A stretch of 64,000 nt of DNA from Stomoxys calcitrans (Eukaryota > Arthropoda > Insecta > Diptera > Muscidae): positions 24,913,291-24,977,290 of the forward strand of contig NC_081555.1 of assembly GCF_963082655.1 (NCBI RefSeq). The letters run 5' to 3'. Under the pieces are notes generated by a model. It was given only the letters and a program-made list of their open reading frames with translations, was not told the DNA's origin and did no database searches. Shown here piece after piece: positions 1 through 12,239 of the stretch; position 1 is the first letter of the stretch; each line of letters opens with the position of its first letter. The translations under genes were made by a program, and so were the position numbers.

Positions 1-273
1 TCTTGAGCTCTTAAGAACCGTACACTTTGTCCGATTTGGCTATGATTTTGCATGTAGTGTTCTGTTAAGACTTCCAACAAATGTGTCAATTACGGTCCGA
101 ATCGATCTATAACCTGATATAGCTCCCATATAAACTGATCTACCGATTTGACTTCTTGAGCCCTTACAAGCCGCAATTTTAGTCCGATTTGGCTGAAATT
201 TCGAATGCGGTATTCTGCTGCAACTTCCAACAACTGTGCCAATTACGATCCAAGTCAGTCTATAACCTAATAC
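1..273. repeat. Fragment of the 150-bp minisatellite family
   Basis: Nearly two diverged units (TAACCTGATATAGCTCCCAT, ACTTCTTGAGCCCTTACAAG). They are interrupted by a mariner MITE at 275-510 and continue for about 40 bp after it (TTCCCTTATAACTGAAATTT). Confidence 0.75.
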
Positions 274-274
274 A

Positions 275-510
275 TTGGGTTGCCCAAAAAGTAATTGCGG
301 ATTTTTTAAAAGAAAGTAAATGTATTTTTAATAAATTTTTAATGAACTTTAATCAAATATACTTTTTTTACACTTTTTTTCTAAAGCAAGCTAAAAGTAA
401 CAGCTGATAACTGACAGAAGAAAGAATGCAATAACAGAGTCACAAGCTGTGAAAAAATTTGTCAACGCCGACTATATGAAAAATCCGCAATTACTTTTTG
501 GGCAACCAAT
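275..510 (+). mobile_element. Mariner-type MITE, copy 1
   Basis: Inverted ends TTGGGTTGCCCAAAAAGTAA and its complement (one C lost on the right) bound 236 bp with no transposase. The ends resemble mariner inverted repeats. The interior (AAGCAAGCTAAAAGTAACAG, ACTGACAGAAGAAAGAATGC) is shared with two other copies in this window. It is inserted in a minisatellite fragment. Confidence 0.9.
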
Positions 511-1712
511 AGTTCCCTTATAACTGAAATTTTGCATGTGGTGCTCCGTTATGACTTTTAGCTACTGTACTAAAATTTCTTAATACAAAATTTCTACGAA
601 ATTTATTTCCAAAGAGAAAATTTCAAAGAAATTCTCTATAAAATTTTTTTTTTAACTAAAATTTCTTAAATTTTCTTTAAAAACCAATTACATCGTTTAG
701 CCCACAAAGTCGGAAACTTGGTTTTTATAAATCGAAGTTATCACCCCAATTTTACGACAGTAAATTAGTAATTTAAAGATTTCTCATATTCTCAAACCCT
801 TATAAAAACTACTGCAATTATTTGTATATGAAGCGTTCACTAAAAATTTGATGCAATTCCCTGGAATTAATGGCTGAAACTATATTTGGGGTAGAATATG
901 GAAGTGTAAGTGAATGTTTGCTTTAAGGTTTTTGGGAATCTCAAGTGTTTGCCCAGGCTTGGCTTAACAGGCAGTCGTACTTCACACTTCACCACCATCA
1001 TCATAGAAATGATATTTCGATTCTCACTTCAAAATTGAGGAGTTCATTTTTTGAGCAACTCATCCTTAGACAGGCACACTAGCTGATGCCACTGAAAGAT
1101 TTACTGGGCAACCCTTAGACCCAGTCTCAGCACATCTTCTCATAAGTGTGAATATTGAGGTGTTCCTGGTTTACTGCCACGGGGTTACATATCTAAGCAT
1201 CCTGGCATGTGGTTATGTTTGTTTGAGTGATGTGGTAGAATGTGTGTGTGTGTGTGTGTGTGCCTGCACTCTTTCAACTACCCAAGTGTCATTTCAAGTG
1301 GATGATAAACCAATTTGTTAAATACTCGTTACAAAATTAGTGTGAATAATGGGATTATTATCAAAAAAGTTGAAGGGTGCAATTTTGATTTGCTTCGTTT
1401 CAACCCTGTTAGGCCTACACTCCGCCTGCTGCTGCTGCCTCTGCTGATGATGTTTAAAATTATGATTATGGTTTTGTTTTGAATTTTTTGAGATGAGGGA
1501 TATTTTTGCCCTTGTTGTGTTTGGCGTGAATGATTTGAAAAAAAATTTCTATGGCATAATTTGAAGCTTTGATTTTCTATTTTACAAAATGGTGGATGGA
1601 GAATCATGTTTGATTCTAATGTACAAGAGGGACTATAAAATAACAATTTTGAAAAAAGAACGAAGATTGGAACACGAGGGGAAAATGCAAAACAAGACTG
1701 AGGGGAAAATGC
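511..1712. other. Gene-free AT-rich stretch
   Basis: After about 40 bp of minisatellite it is non-repetitive. A weak AAATTTC series is at 570-660. Frames at 1329-1772 are on both strands, lack coding character and overlap a repeat end. I see no gene. Confidence 0.5.
1241..1262. repeat. GT microsatellite
   Basis: Eleven TG dinucleotides in a row, within AT-rich unique sequence. Confidence 0.95.
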
Positions 1713-2205
1713 GAAAATGTTTTTATACCCACCACCGAAGGATGGGGGTGGGTCGCAAAAATCTAAGACCATCTAGCCATGTCCGTTCGTCTGTCCATCT
1801 GTCTGTTAAAATCCCCCTGCAGTCTTCAAAAATTGAGATACTCAGCTAAAACTTTGCACAGATTCTTTTTTTGTTCATAGGCAGGTTAAGTTCGAAGATG
1901 GGCTATATCGAACTATATCTTGATATAGCCCCCATATAGACCGATCAGCTGATTTAAGATCTTAGGCCCATAAAAGCCACATTTATAATCCGAGTTTGCT
2001 GGAATTTGGGACAGTGAGTTGCACAGATTCTTTTTTTGTTCATAGGCAGGTTAAGTTCGAAGATGGGCTATATCGAACTATATCTTGATATAGCCCCCAA
2101 TAGACCGATCCGCCGATTTAAGATCTTAGGCCCATAAAAGCCACATTTATATTCCGAGTTTGCTGAAATTTGCGACAGTGAGTTGCGTTAGGCCACTCGA
2201 CAGTT
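1713..2205. mobile_element. Left part of a minisatellite-bearing element
   Basis: It begins TTTTTATACCCACCACCGAA, the inverse of the family end, then CCGTTCGTCTGTCCATCTGT, then two tandem units with a 166-bp period (GCACAGATTC at about 1857 and 2023). The units match those at 61.1-62.7 kb (TTGATATAGCCCCCATATAG; GGGACAGTGAGTTGCGTTAG). The right side is cut by an RNase H LINE fragment. Confidence 0.75.
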
Positions 2206-2787
2206 AGTCGGAAACAGATTTCAGTCTCTGCTTTCCCAAAATAGACCCTCAGTCCCATTCTGTCCCTGTTTGATCCAATCGCATAACATTATCTTTCAGG
2301 TGGCAACACCAGGGTCCCGTTAGTTCACGAATGCGCCGCAGTGTCTCCCGCTCATCCCCAAGTGTCATGTCAGGAATACGTCCCGAAATCTGTCCCGGTT
2401 TATCCAGGTCTCCTCTCTCCTCGATTATCCGGCGATAATATGACCTGATTCCCTCCTCAATCCACTCTCCATAGGAATTTGGTCGTCCTACCGACCGTTT
2501 CGCTGTTCCAGTGGTCGTCTTTGCCCTTAACCCGGACTGCGTCGACCCAAAAAGCTTCGGGTGAAACAAGTTTACTGACGGCAGTCCTGTGGCCTTAACT
2601 GGCAAATCGTCTGCTCTTTCATTCCCCCTAAATCCATTATGGCATGACACCCTTACGATGCAGATCGTGGGATTCTCAGAAAATGCGTTAATATCCCTTC
2701 TACACTTCAAGTCTGTTCGTGACCTAATCGTCCTGGTTGCTACAGCTCTCTTTCCTTAAAAAAATGTTTACACTCAGCGTCCTCGCA

Positions 2788-3007
2788 GTTGCCCATTTTT
2801 TAAAAGAAAGCAAATGCATTTTTAATATAACTTAGAATGAACTTTAATCAAATATACTTTTTTTAACACTTTTTTTCTAAAGCAAGCTAAAAGTAACAGC
2901 TGATAACTGACAGAAGAAAGAATGCAATTACAGAGTCACAAGCTGTGAAAAAATTTGTCAACGCCGACTATATGAAAAAACCGCAATTACTTTTTGGGCA
3001 ACCCAAT
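2788..3007 (+). mobile_element. Mariner-type MITE, copy 2 (left end damaged)
   Basis: The same interior as copy 1 and an intact right end (ACTTTTTGGGCAACCCAATA). The left inverted repeat has lost its inner part after GTTGCCC. It interrupts the RNase H region of the minus-strand LINE copy at 2.2-5.7 kb, whose sequence resumes right after 3007, so it inserted later. Confidence 0.85.
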
Positions 3008-4439
3008 ACAATACCTACTTATTCAATCCGTGATTGCCCGGATCTCAGCCTGCAGGATCGTTTTATGGTCAGGCAGTCGAAAACACATCTCAGTCCCTGG
3101 GTTCTCAATGCAGACCCACAGACCCACTCTGTCTTCTAGCTTTGATCCATCCGCGTAACATGAACTTCTAGAAGGCATTACCAGAATTCTGCTTCAGTTG
3201 GCAGAATTGCTTCGCACTCAGTCTCAATTGTCATCTCAGGTATCTGATCCGAAATCCCTTCCTGATTTCCAAACGTCACCTTGATTATACCTGCTCCCAT
3301 CCTGTGTCCATTCTCTCATGGTATTTAGTCTCATAGCCGCAGTGGCTGCCTCACACTTAATCTGTATGTTTATGAGTCGGATATCCAGAATAGTTTCCAG
3401 TGTCTTAGTGGGTGTAGTCCTTATCACTCCGCTTATACCAATACAACATGTTCTCTGAACCTGTGCCATAGATCCAGGTATTTCAGATATCCGATTCAAA
3501 ACCTCTTCCATTCCTGCATAGTATCTTATCGTCACCTCGATTGTATCGTAATGGTGTGAACTGCTCCCCATGTCCATTCTTCCATCGCCTTAAGTCTCTC
3601 ATAGCCGCAGTGGCTGCCTCACACCTAATCTGCCCTAGCTGAAGCGGTACTCATCACCCCACCTATTTCAAGATAACATGTTCCCCGAACCTACTGAGGC
3701 GTGTGTTAGTATGGGTCTAATCACGCCTTTGTAGAGCCAGTGGTCTATCTTCGGATTCAGGCCCCATTTTGAGACTACCGGCCCGTCTACATAGAGCCCA
3801 ACATATATGATCCTTCTTGTTACGCTCCCGAATGTGACAATACTTCCAATTCAGTTTCCTGTTCAAATTCACTCTTAAGTATTTGACTTTGTCAGATATC
3901 GAAAGCCTTCTATTGAGGAAACGTGGTGATTCAACTTGGCCATCTGCAAGACCCATTCTATTCTCCTGTTCGTTAGTCTCCTGCCACTGATGTATCACTA
4001 TGAGGATCTTTGCCTATCCTTGTTTCCCAATCTTGAAGACAGCCTTGGTCCCGTAGAACACTTTGCCTTTAGTCTTAGCCATACTTGATCAATGACCACC
4101 ACAAGGATAGTTCCATCTGTTTCTCTTTCCTGAGGAAGACCTTCCATTTCCCGCGACAAGACTTTGGGTTTGCTTGCTTATGACTCTAAACATACGTTCC
4201 GTCGCGAATTTGCTGACCCATCCCTTGATGAAGGCCATAGCTTTTGCTGAGCTTTCTAACCAGGTCGAGCTTTGCGCTTTCTCATATAGTGTGGCTACTT
4301 CCAACGAGCTTTTTGACGGTACCAATATACCCTTGCAAAGCGCAGCATTAAGATCACCCTGTTGTGCTTCCTGGATACTCTGACGTAACTGACATTCCTG
4401 GGAAATTGGAATCTGTGGGTATGCCTCTAGCCACATGTA

Positions 4440-4830
4440 AGCTTAGTTTCCAGGACCAGTGAGCTTTCTAAAACTATGTGGCCTTATCTGGACTTGAAGA
4501 GGTCTATCGCTTGTATCACTGGCTAGAACAGACGTCTCAGTCATTGTGTCCATCATGAGAGGTCACTGTATAATCGGAAAACATGCTGACAGACTGAAGG
4601 TGGCCAGTAACGACTGTTACAGAAGCTGTGAGGACATCGAAGAAGAAAAGACTATAGAACACCTTGTGTATGTGTGTCCCTCACTGGCAGTCAGACAAAT
4701 TTCCACTTTAGGTTCTCATTTCTTTGAGAACCTGTCTGATTTAGCGGATGTGAGCATTGGCTAGTTGTTGGGCATTTTAAAACGATCTGAATGGTTCTAC
4801 CGTAGGAACTAGATGGCATATTCCCTCTGC
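4440..4830 (+). pseudogene. LINE C-terminal Cys/His tail fragment
   Basis: It reads SIMRGHCIIGKHADRLKVAS then DCYRSCEDIEEEKTIEHLVY and FFENLSDLADVSIG. A similar minus-strand tail is at 59345-59701. It is inserted head-on in the surrounding minus-strand LINE copy. Confidence 0.75.
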
Positions 4831-5699
4831 TGTTTCTGTGGTATCACGATGGACTAAAACGTCGAACGACTCTGATGGCAGAATGCTGTCGTTTATTCAT
4901 TATCACTGTCGCTGTCTGAATCCGAAACAACTCCTTTACCTAAAGGCTGGGAATGAGCTGCGTATCCCTCTGTTTTATCTGTCTCTTCCTCATTTGTTAG
5001 TCTGACGACTGGTTGTACGCTTGAAGCATTACCCTCGACAAAAGTGTCAAGGCACCCACACCTATAAGAGAGACGGACAACATGCTAGGCTCTGCTGCTA
5101 CCACCGCAGCTACTGTGTCTTTGGAGTCCATGTTGAGCCCACTCGTAAAAGGCTTCAAAATTTTTCTTAATTGGTGCTTATTCCGTGATGCAGATATTTT
5201 TCCACGAGGAGCGATATGAATACACGTCCGCTTCACTCAACGGCTACTACACATGTTCCCCCTGTTCATTAGGCGATATTGAGTCTCCTGCCACTGCACT
5301 GACTGTTGTATCAATATGAGGATCTTTGCCTATCCTAGTTTTCCAATCTAGAAAAAGACAGTATTGGTCCTGTAGAACGTCATGCCTTTAGTCTTAGCCA
5401 AATTTGTCACAGAGACTTTGTCAATGCCCCTCACAAGGAGAGTTCCCTCCTACTTCTCCCTGGAAGACCTCCCATTTCTCCGCGATGCATTCCGTCGGGA
5501 ATTTGCCGCCCTCATCCTTGATGAAGACCGGCGCCTTTGCGAGCTGGGGGATGTCCATCTTTCTCATAAGGTCAAGCTTGGCGCCCTAGAAAGTGTGGAT
5601 GGACTTCTAACAGAAGCTCTACTTGGAACTGATGACCTGGTGGAATCTTACCGGATGTACTGATGGGTCTTTGGAGTCCATTTTTAGCCTACTCCTGAA

Positions 5700-7139
5700 A
5701 GGCTTTAAAATTTAATGTTGCCTTCAAAAAAAAACTATGTTGTCTTCAAAAAAAAAAAAATTATTAAAAAATCGAGTTAATCGAAAATGTTATCAAAGAA
5801 ATAGATACAAGGAAAATTTTGTCGATCGAAATTATCTTAATCTTATTTTTAGAAAAAATGCATTAAAACTTTGTCTTTGGAAAATGTTTCATCGAAATTT
5901 TATCTTTAATAAAACTGTAATCTTAATTTTATCGTTAGAAAAACTTTTATTAAAATTTCAATTATTTTCCATTTTTAAGAAAAAATTTAGTAAAATTTTG
6001 TCTTTTTTCGAGGTTTTTGTATCACCTTTTCGTCTGATTGCCTGCGACCGGTCTCATTCTAAATACTCCAATACCACATTTGCTGCAGATGTATGTGTAG
6101 TTAATTTAGCAGAGTTACAAACCAAAGGCACTTGAAAATTAGCTATAAAATGAGAAAGAAGAAAGCCCGAAACAGCGCCATCTACTGTAAGTTAATAAAT
6201 ATTTCCCCAAGGAAAGTTCAAATGAAACAGGCAATTAGGGATGAAGCTTGACAAAGGAAGTTGGTGGCGACAAAAAATGATTAAAAATTCAAATCAGAGA
6301 AATTGATTTAAATTGGAATAATAATTGTAAGGAAAATAAGTCAATCTGTGATTGAACGCACAAAAAATCTAAGTTGATTTTTAGTGAAGAGTGGTGTCGA
6401 CTTATATTCAATATGAAGGTGTTCAATACCAAATGAATATAAGCCAAAAAAAAAGATACCAATTTTACTTCAAGAGCTTTTATAACCTTTTTGAGCTGAT
6501 TTTTTTTTTAATAATTTTTTTTTTGATATAATTCAATTGACTATCTCCATTAATGTATAGCTTTTAAATAATTAATTTTCTCACGTTTCATTTTTCAAAT
6601 TTCAGAGCAATGAGAAAAACGCCCACCAATCTTTGATTGGTTAACAATGAATTTGAATTTGTGTTTTTTTTTTCTTCTTTATACCTTATTAACCATAGTG
6701 GGTTGGCCGAAATGTAAATCGTATGCGTGCCAAGCAGTTCAGCTATAATTTTGAATCCCCCACCTAAAAAATCGGTGAAGTGGTCAATTATAACGGCTAA
6801 TGTGATATACTTGTCTAAAGCAGGCTATCATCTTGGGGCTGGTGGTGTGCTTTTTATTGTTAAATTTTTTTTTTTTTGCTTTTAGTTTTGATTTTTCAAA
6901 ATTATTCCACCAAAAATATGCGTGCCAGCTAGACAAGACAATTGTTCGAACAATTCCTTAATTGAACTGTAAACTTTAATTATGCCCCCAAACAAAAAAA
7001 ATCTAACTGAACATCAAAACTTGTTTGGGAAATAATTGCTTGATTTGAATTCAATGAAATCGCTTTAAAAAAATATTAAAAAATATTTTCTCAATTATGT
7101 AGTAAAAAAGGGTGTTTCAGATTGGATTGATGAGGTATG
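5700..7139. other. Gene-free AT-rich stretch
   Basis: It begins with a weak series of AAATTTTGTCTTTGG-like phrases (5.73-6.01 kb), then unique AT-rich DNA with long T runs. The 132-residue frame at 5737-6135 is Lys/Phe/Leu-rich and comes from the repeat. No gene seen. Confidence 0.5.
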
Positions 7140-7525
7140 CTATAAGGGAGTATAACTTTAGAGAAAATTTCACTAAAATGTTGTCTTCAGGGAAAACATT
7201 ATTAAAATAGAGCTTAAACCAAACGGCCTTATTCACAAAATATTATGAAGCCTTAAAATAGATTTATTTGACAGTCTATAAATTAACCTATTTTAAATCT
7301 ACATAATGTTTTGTGAATGAGCCAGAAAGTTTCTTAACTTTTCCAATTTCTCTTGTTTATAGAGAAAATTAAAAAAAAATGTGGAAATTTGGTTTGAAAT
7401 TTTGAAGAAAAAAAAAAAAAGAGAAAATTTTCTCAAAATTTTGACATTACAGAAAATTTTATTGAAAATCGGTCGTTAGAGAAAATTTCAAAGTACTTAT
7501 GCCTTAGGAGAAAATTTTGACCGCC
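7140..7525. repeat. Degenerate AAATTTT repeats
   Basis: AGAGAAAATTTCACTAAAAT and similar phrases occur, with an internal inverted pair (CTTAAAATAGATTTATTTGA / CTATTTTAAATCTACATAAT region at 7220-7320). The RTE endonuclease starts directly after. Confidence 0.65.
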
Positions 7526-7529
7526 GCAA

Positions 7530-9120
7530 AGGAAAAAAGGGACCATGATCTGCAGATCTGCACTTGGAATGTCCGGAATCTTTTTAGAGAAGGTGCAGTA
7601 TACGTTTAGACGGATATACAAATAGAAAAGGTACAAGGGAGATATTACCGCCTTACAGGAAGTGCGATGGTTCGGAAAAGATGTCACAACAACAAAAACG
7701 ATGACAAATTATACTACAGCTCCCATGACACCAGGCATGAATTTGACTTTGGATTTGTGGTTAGTCGGAGACTGAAACACCTTAGTCCAGGTTTATTCCG
7801 TTGGATGAGAGGCTAGCCACAATCTGCATAAAGGAAAAATTGTTTCAAATCAGCCTTATTTATGCCCATGCCCCAACGGAAGACAAGGATGAGCAGACTA
7901 AAGATATTTTCTACTAGCGCCTAAAAAAAGAGAATACGATCGCTATATAGTCCATGATATTAAAATCGTTCTGGGAGATTTCAATGCGAAGATAGGGAAG
8001 AAAATATCTTTGGTTCAACAGTCGGCAAAATTTGGCCTCCATGAGATGACGTCCAATAATTCAAATTTTGCCCATGAACACTAAGAAATAGGGGCAAACT
8101 TCTCAAATACTAATGAGTGCAGTCCGCTTCAAGTTTAAGCTCAATGATAGAGGGCCTACTTTTTATAGCCGAGTCCGAATGGCGTGCCAAACTTGCGACT
8201 CCACTTTGAAGAGAAGTTTTTACATGGCAAAGTACTTCACAAATGTTGCCAGCATTAGGAGGGGAAAACCATCGCAAAAAATTTTTCCTGAAATTCTTGC
8301 CAGGATTCAAACCCAGGCGTTCAGCATCATAGGTGGACATGCTATCCTCTGCGCAACGGTGACCTCTGATGTCCAATAATATATTGAGGCTAATAGACTC
8401 CGCCGCAGTAGAAAATACGTTAGTTAGTCCCATGGTACGACCAAGAGTGTCGAATTGCTACTAAAGCCAAGAATGCTGCATGCAGACCAATCAGTAGCCA
8501 AGCGCCAAATGAAGGAGAGTTAGGGGAAGAAAATGAGAGAGGAGAAACGTCTTTTCGCAGAATGAAAAAGGAAATGGAAAGATGTTAGTGTAAGCGAATT
8601 TCAATTTTCAGGAATCAAAATTGTATCAAAGAATCAAATATCAAACCGATGGCTTTGGTGCAGGCACATCCTCCTGCAGAGACAAACAAGGAAATCTGGT
8701 AACTGATACAGAATTTGTACTTGGTGACATGGAAAGAATATTTTACCCAGTTGCTAGTGTTCGACGATTTCGTTGAAGAGGATAGCGCAGAACCAATCCA
8801 TGATGATGGTATAGAATGTTTACCTCCTTGTGAGAATGAGGTCCAAGTAGCTGTGATCCGACAGAAAAACAACAAGGTAGCAGAAGCCTACGGGTTGCCC
8901 GCTGAACTACTTAAGACCAGAGGCGACACACTGATAATTCGTATGCATCAGCTTGTCTGCACGATGTGGCTAGAAGAACGCATACCCGATGATTGGAACC
9001 TCAGTATACTGTGTCCCGTACATAAGAAAGGGGAAAACGGTTTGTGCCAACTACAGAGAACTAAGTCTATTCCCCATCGCATACAGGATACTTTAGAGCG
9101 TACTATGTGAAAGATTAAAG
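7530..9120 (+). mobile_element. RTE-clade non-LTR retrotransposon, truncated, with nested SINE
   Basis: An endonuclease start (ICTWNVRNLFREGAV, 7555-7600) is followed by broken endonuclease sequence with LGDFNAKIG near 7970. After a SINE (8061-8366) it resumes (LRLIDSAAVENT). The linker and RT start at 8615-9110 read WKEYFTQLLV, AYGLPAELLKTRGDTLI and ERIPDDWNLS, typical of RTE. It stops before the catalytic FADD block. Stops and frameshifts make it a dead copy. It matches the minus-strand element at 42.7-45.6 kb. Confidence 0.85.
8061..8366 (-). mobile_element. tRNA-headed SINE, full copy with target-site duplication
   Basis: The minus-strand head has a pol III A box (TAGCGCAGAGG type, here TGCGCAGAGG) and B box (GGTTTGAATCC). 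Then come a conserved body (GGAGGGGAAAACCATCGC on plus) and the tail CAAATTTTGCCCATGAACA. TGACGTCCAATAAT (8047-8060) and TGATGTCCAATAAT (8367-8380) flank it, 13 of 14 bases alike, as expected of LINE-driven insertion. It lies within the RTE endonuclease. Confidence 0.88.
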
Positions 9121-9179
9121 CCTTTAATCAACGAAATAATTGGGCCCCATTAGTGTGGGTTAAGGCCTGCTAATTTCAT

Positions 9180-9530
9180 CATTGGAAAAAATGTAAAGAA
9201 AATCTCTTGAAAATTTTTGCTTTAGAGAAAATTTCATAGATATTTCGTATTAGGAGAAAATTTCATAAAAATTTTGTCTTTAAAGAAAATTTCATAGCAA
9301 TTTTGCCTTTAGAAAAATTTCGTTAAAATTTTGTCTTTCGAGAAAATTTCATCGAAATTGATACCGTTCTTTAATAAAATGTTTATGGGAAAATTGGCGT
9401 TTCCATTGTTTTGGCAGAACATTTCATAGAATTTTATCTCTTCAGAAAATTTTATTTATATATTTTCCTTAGAGAAAATTTATTAAAAATTTTGTCTTCG
9501 GAGAATATTTAAAATTTTTATTTCTTTATA
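9180..9530. repeat. Degenerate AAATTTT repeats, reverse sense
   Basis: AGAGAAAATTTCATAGA and AAATTTTGTCTTTAAAGAAA recur about every 35-40 bp. They are the complement of the repeats at 28384 and lie downstream of leader unit A on the minus strand, with the 9533-10950 repeat between. Confidence 0.75.
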
Positions 9531-9532
9531 GG

Positions 9533-10950
9533 GAACTAGCTGACCCGGTGTGCTTCGCTATGCCCATGAGTGTTTGCGGCCCACTTTTAACGTGGTGCAA
9601 ATTTGAAAATTATTTATATTCGTATTTATTCATTAAAATCCCAAATTGTCTCGTTCGGTATACATGTCCATTTGGGGCATAATTTTGGCACTTTGCCCTA
9701 AAAATAAATATCAAATTCCTTCTTTACTCCTAAATACCGATGATTTGAACTCCATATTGCCATAGTCGAAAATGAAGTTCAGTTGAAGGGTGTTTTAAGG
9801 CGTATCCCCAAACATTTGGGTATTAGATTCGTTTTCTACTCTCAAATACATTTCATTTGAGTCCCATATTGTCATAATGGGCCAATCAACCTATTTGGCT
9901 TATTTTTGGAAGGAAAAGCGCCACCTAGAATTGAACGCAAATTTTAATGTCATATTCCCAAATACCTTTCATTTGAATCCCATATAGACATGGTCGGTTA
10001 ATATGCCCATTTGGGGGTAGGGCGACCTCCCATTACTTGGACCTAATTTTTTATGCCATATTTGTAATCTGCTGTCAAATACTTTTTAGTTGAGACCCAT
10101 ATTGACATGAACATCGAATTTATTTGCTCAGATGAGTTTTGAGGTTGGGGCGGCCCGCTGAGTTCTTGGACCCAAACCGAGTCCCATATAGTCATAATTG
10201 GTTAATATGCGTTATCGGATGGTTGGTGTGACACCCTATACTTCAATATGATTTTGTATGACAGATTCGTAATCTACTCCCGAATACCTTTCATTTGAGC
10301 TCCATATTAATATGAACATTCAATTTTTCTGCTAGGAGGAGCTTGGGAGTCCTAGGTACTTAAACCCAATTTATAACGGTATTCGCACTCTACTCTTCAA
10401 TACCTGTCATTGAAACCCATATTGTCATTATCGGTCCACTTTTGATTTTGGGTGGTGTTTTTGGGTTGACGGGGAAGGGTCCGCCCCCCTTCCGATATCA
10501 ATAAATTATGAAGCCTGTTCCTTCCTCCTGCCCATATCCGCAATGTACTCCAGAATGCCTTTCATTTGAGTCCCATATTGTCATGATCGTCAAATAAACC
10601 TATTTTAGGGGATTTTGGGGTTGGGACGGCCCCCAGTTACTTGGACCAAATTTTTAATATGAAATTTGTACCCTACTCCAGAATACCTTTCATTTGAGAT
10701 CCATATTGTCCCGATCGATCCACTTTTATTTTTGGGTAGTACTTTTGTGGTAAAGGGGAGGGTCCGCCCCCCTTCCGATATCAAAAAATAATATAGCCTA
10801 TGTTTCCTTCCAGACCAACCTACATAATCTGTGAAAATTTCAAGGTAATCGGTTCAGCCGTTTTTCTGTCTATACGGAACAAACAAATTTACAAACCCAC
10901 AAACATGCAAACAAACACAAATTCATTTTTATATATATTAATGATTGATG
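9533..10950. repeat. 1.4-kb interspersed repeat with about 8 internal degenerate units
   Basis: It begins AACTAGCTGACCCGGTGTGC and ends with GTAATCGGTTCAGCCGTTTT, CAAACAAACAC and a TTTTTATATATAT tail. Inside, TTTCATTTGAGTCCCATATT recurs roughly every 100-130 bp (9856, 9968, 10290, 10561, 10690 and weaker copies). Comparable start and end phrases are widespread in arthropod genomes. There is no ORF, and its class is not determined. Confidence 0.75.
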
Positions 10951-11083
10951 ATAAGCTATTAATAATATCTTAGCTATGGAGATGATTGCATTGAAATTGT
11001 TTGTTTATCTTAGAGAAAAATTATTTGCAGTCATGTTTTAGAGCAAAATTGTCTTTGAATGTAGTTGAATTTTCTTAACTTAC

Positions 11084-11850
11084 CTGTAAAATATCGATCA
11101 AATTTGTTGATTGCTGAGATCTTGAGAATTATGCAGATTTTGTTCATAATACAGGAGTATACTTTATTATTGTCTCTAATTGCCAAATTTAACACTTATT
11201 TGCCAATACAATGAATCTCTATTGTTTGCTGTGTTATCTCTATTTGTTTGCTGTGGTAAAGATCTTCACTAACATAACTTTAAAGGTTCTTCACCTCAGG
11301 CAAAGAACTTAATCAACACCTAAGCAAATCTGAGAATTTGACATTTTCACCACCTCGTACTCTCTCACTCTGACACACTCGTTGCACAAAACCAACAACA
11401 ACAAGGCTAATGGATACACACACGACGTAATACAAACACGAAAACCGTAGCTCCTCTTAATGGCTTTTTGCCAATTCTTTTCTTTTGCTATTTTCAATGC
11501 ATTTTCACTGAATTTCCATATAAATCTATTAATATTTTAATTGTACTTCACTTTTCCTTTGGTTTATTACACTTTTAGTTTGGTTTTATTGGTTTAGATC
11601 ACTTTTTAATTAAAACTTTTAGGAGGGCTTAACTTTGCTTGCGACCGTTTGAAGAGTTATAACGAAACTGAGAAAACAAAGTAAACTGAGCAATTAGTTG
11701 AAAACGGAGGGGGGCTGGTGGGAGAAGGAATGAAGTAGGAACCAAAATAATGAGGTTGTCACCTTGTTGTCAATGCAATAGGGAGCACTATGGTTGTTTA
11801 TACAGAAGAGAATATTTTTCTTTGAATTTTTTAAAGGCTCAAAATAAAAA
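11084..11850 (-). promoter_or_regulatory. Leader-exon-like unit, copy A
   Basis: Read on minus: TCTCAGTTTCGTTATAACTC (initiator-like TCAGTT) followed by CGGTCGC, then a UTR-like stretch (AAAAGTGAAGTACAATTAAA), a short open frame (VYPLALLLLVLCNECVRVRE ending QICLGVD), and a TTTTACAG|GTAAGTT donor at 11084. It is homologous to copies B and C. The frame has no in-frame ATG before the hydrophobic part; the nearest Met is the one in KMSNSQIC. It is probably a first exon or its relic; the gene is unknown. Confidence 0.5.
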
Positions 11851-12239
11851 ACGCTTATGTTGTTTCGCAATAATAAAGTAGGGTATTAGTTCAGTTAGAT
11901 AAGGAGTTGAAATTGTATGAAAACCCTCGTCTTAAATGATTTAAGAGGTATTACATGTTTTGGTTATTAAAGAGTTCGATATACGGGAAGTTTCAAATCT
12001 TTTATTTAGGAAATACTGTGCTTAAGCTCCAATTCATGTTTCCGATAAGGTTTATAGAAGTACAGAACAATCTGATCTGTAAAGATTTTGAGAGAAATAA
12101 TAACATGATAGTGCATTCATTTACTGTTGTGGGTTTCAAATGTTTGGGGGATTGGTATACATGGCAGCTAAAGCCAAAAGTGCTGCTATATAGACAACAT
12201 CGGCACGGATATTCCAATTATCTGCTCGAAGTTAGGTGG
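11851..12239. other. Unassigned sequence between leader unit A and LINE fragment
   Basis: AT-rich with a 130-residue plus frame (11955-12347) that runs on into LINE RNase H sequence only at its end. The first two thirds show no recognisable domain. No repeat match within the window. Confidence 0.35.

Larger units (their letters stand above)
2213..5700 (-). mobile_element. RNase H LINE copy, rearranged, interrupted by a MITE
   Basis: From right to left on minus: ORF1-like sequence (5.7-5.27 and 5236-4997; NMDSKDTVAAVVAAEPS), a second ORF1-like segment (4436-4089), RT C-terminus (3998-3717: ISDKVKYLRVNLNRKLNW), linker (3577-3236: IKCEAATAAMRLNTMREW), and RNase H (3130-2249: CIVRVSCHNGFRGNERADDL). 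MITE copy 2 splits the RNase H. The linker is duplicated (3331 and 3598, period about 267 bp). A plus-strand scrap at 4440-4830 comes from the C-terminal tail of a LINE. Stops are numerous. Confidence 0.75.

Noticed and set aside
1589..1849. 86-residue ORF at 1.6-1.85 kb
   Set aside because: It overlaps the conserved end of a dispersed element (TTTTTATACCCACCACC) and shows no coding character.
5382..5663. 93-residue plus-strand ORF with coding-like composition
   Set aside because: It is the opposite strand of LINE ORF1-like sequence that also occurs at 4.06-4.4 kb; the minus strand is the likely original sense.
5737..6135. 132-residue Lys/Phe-rich ORF
   Set aside because: It spans AAATTTT-type repeats; low complexity and no homologous domain.
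8113..8433. Overlapping plus and minus ORFs at 8.1-8.4 kb
   Set aside because: They lie within the SINE; similar frames (MSAYDAERLGSN...) appear in every SINE copy.
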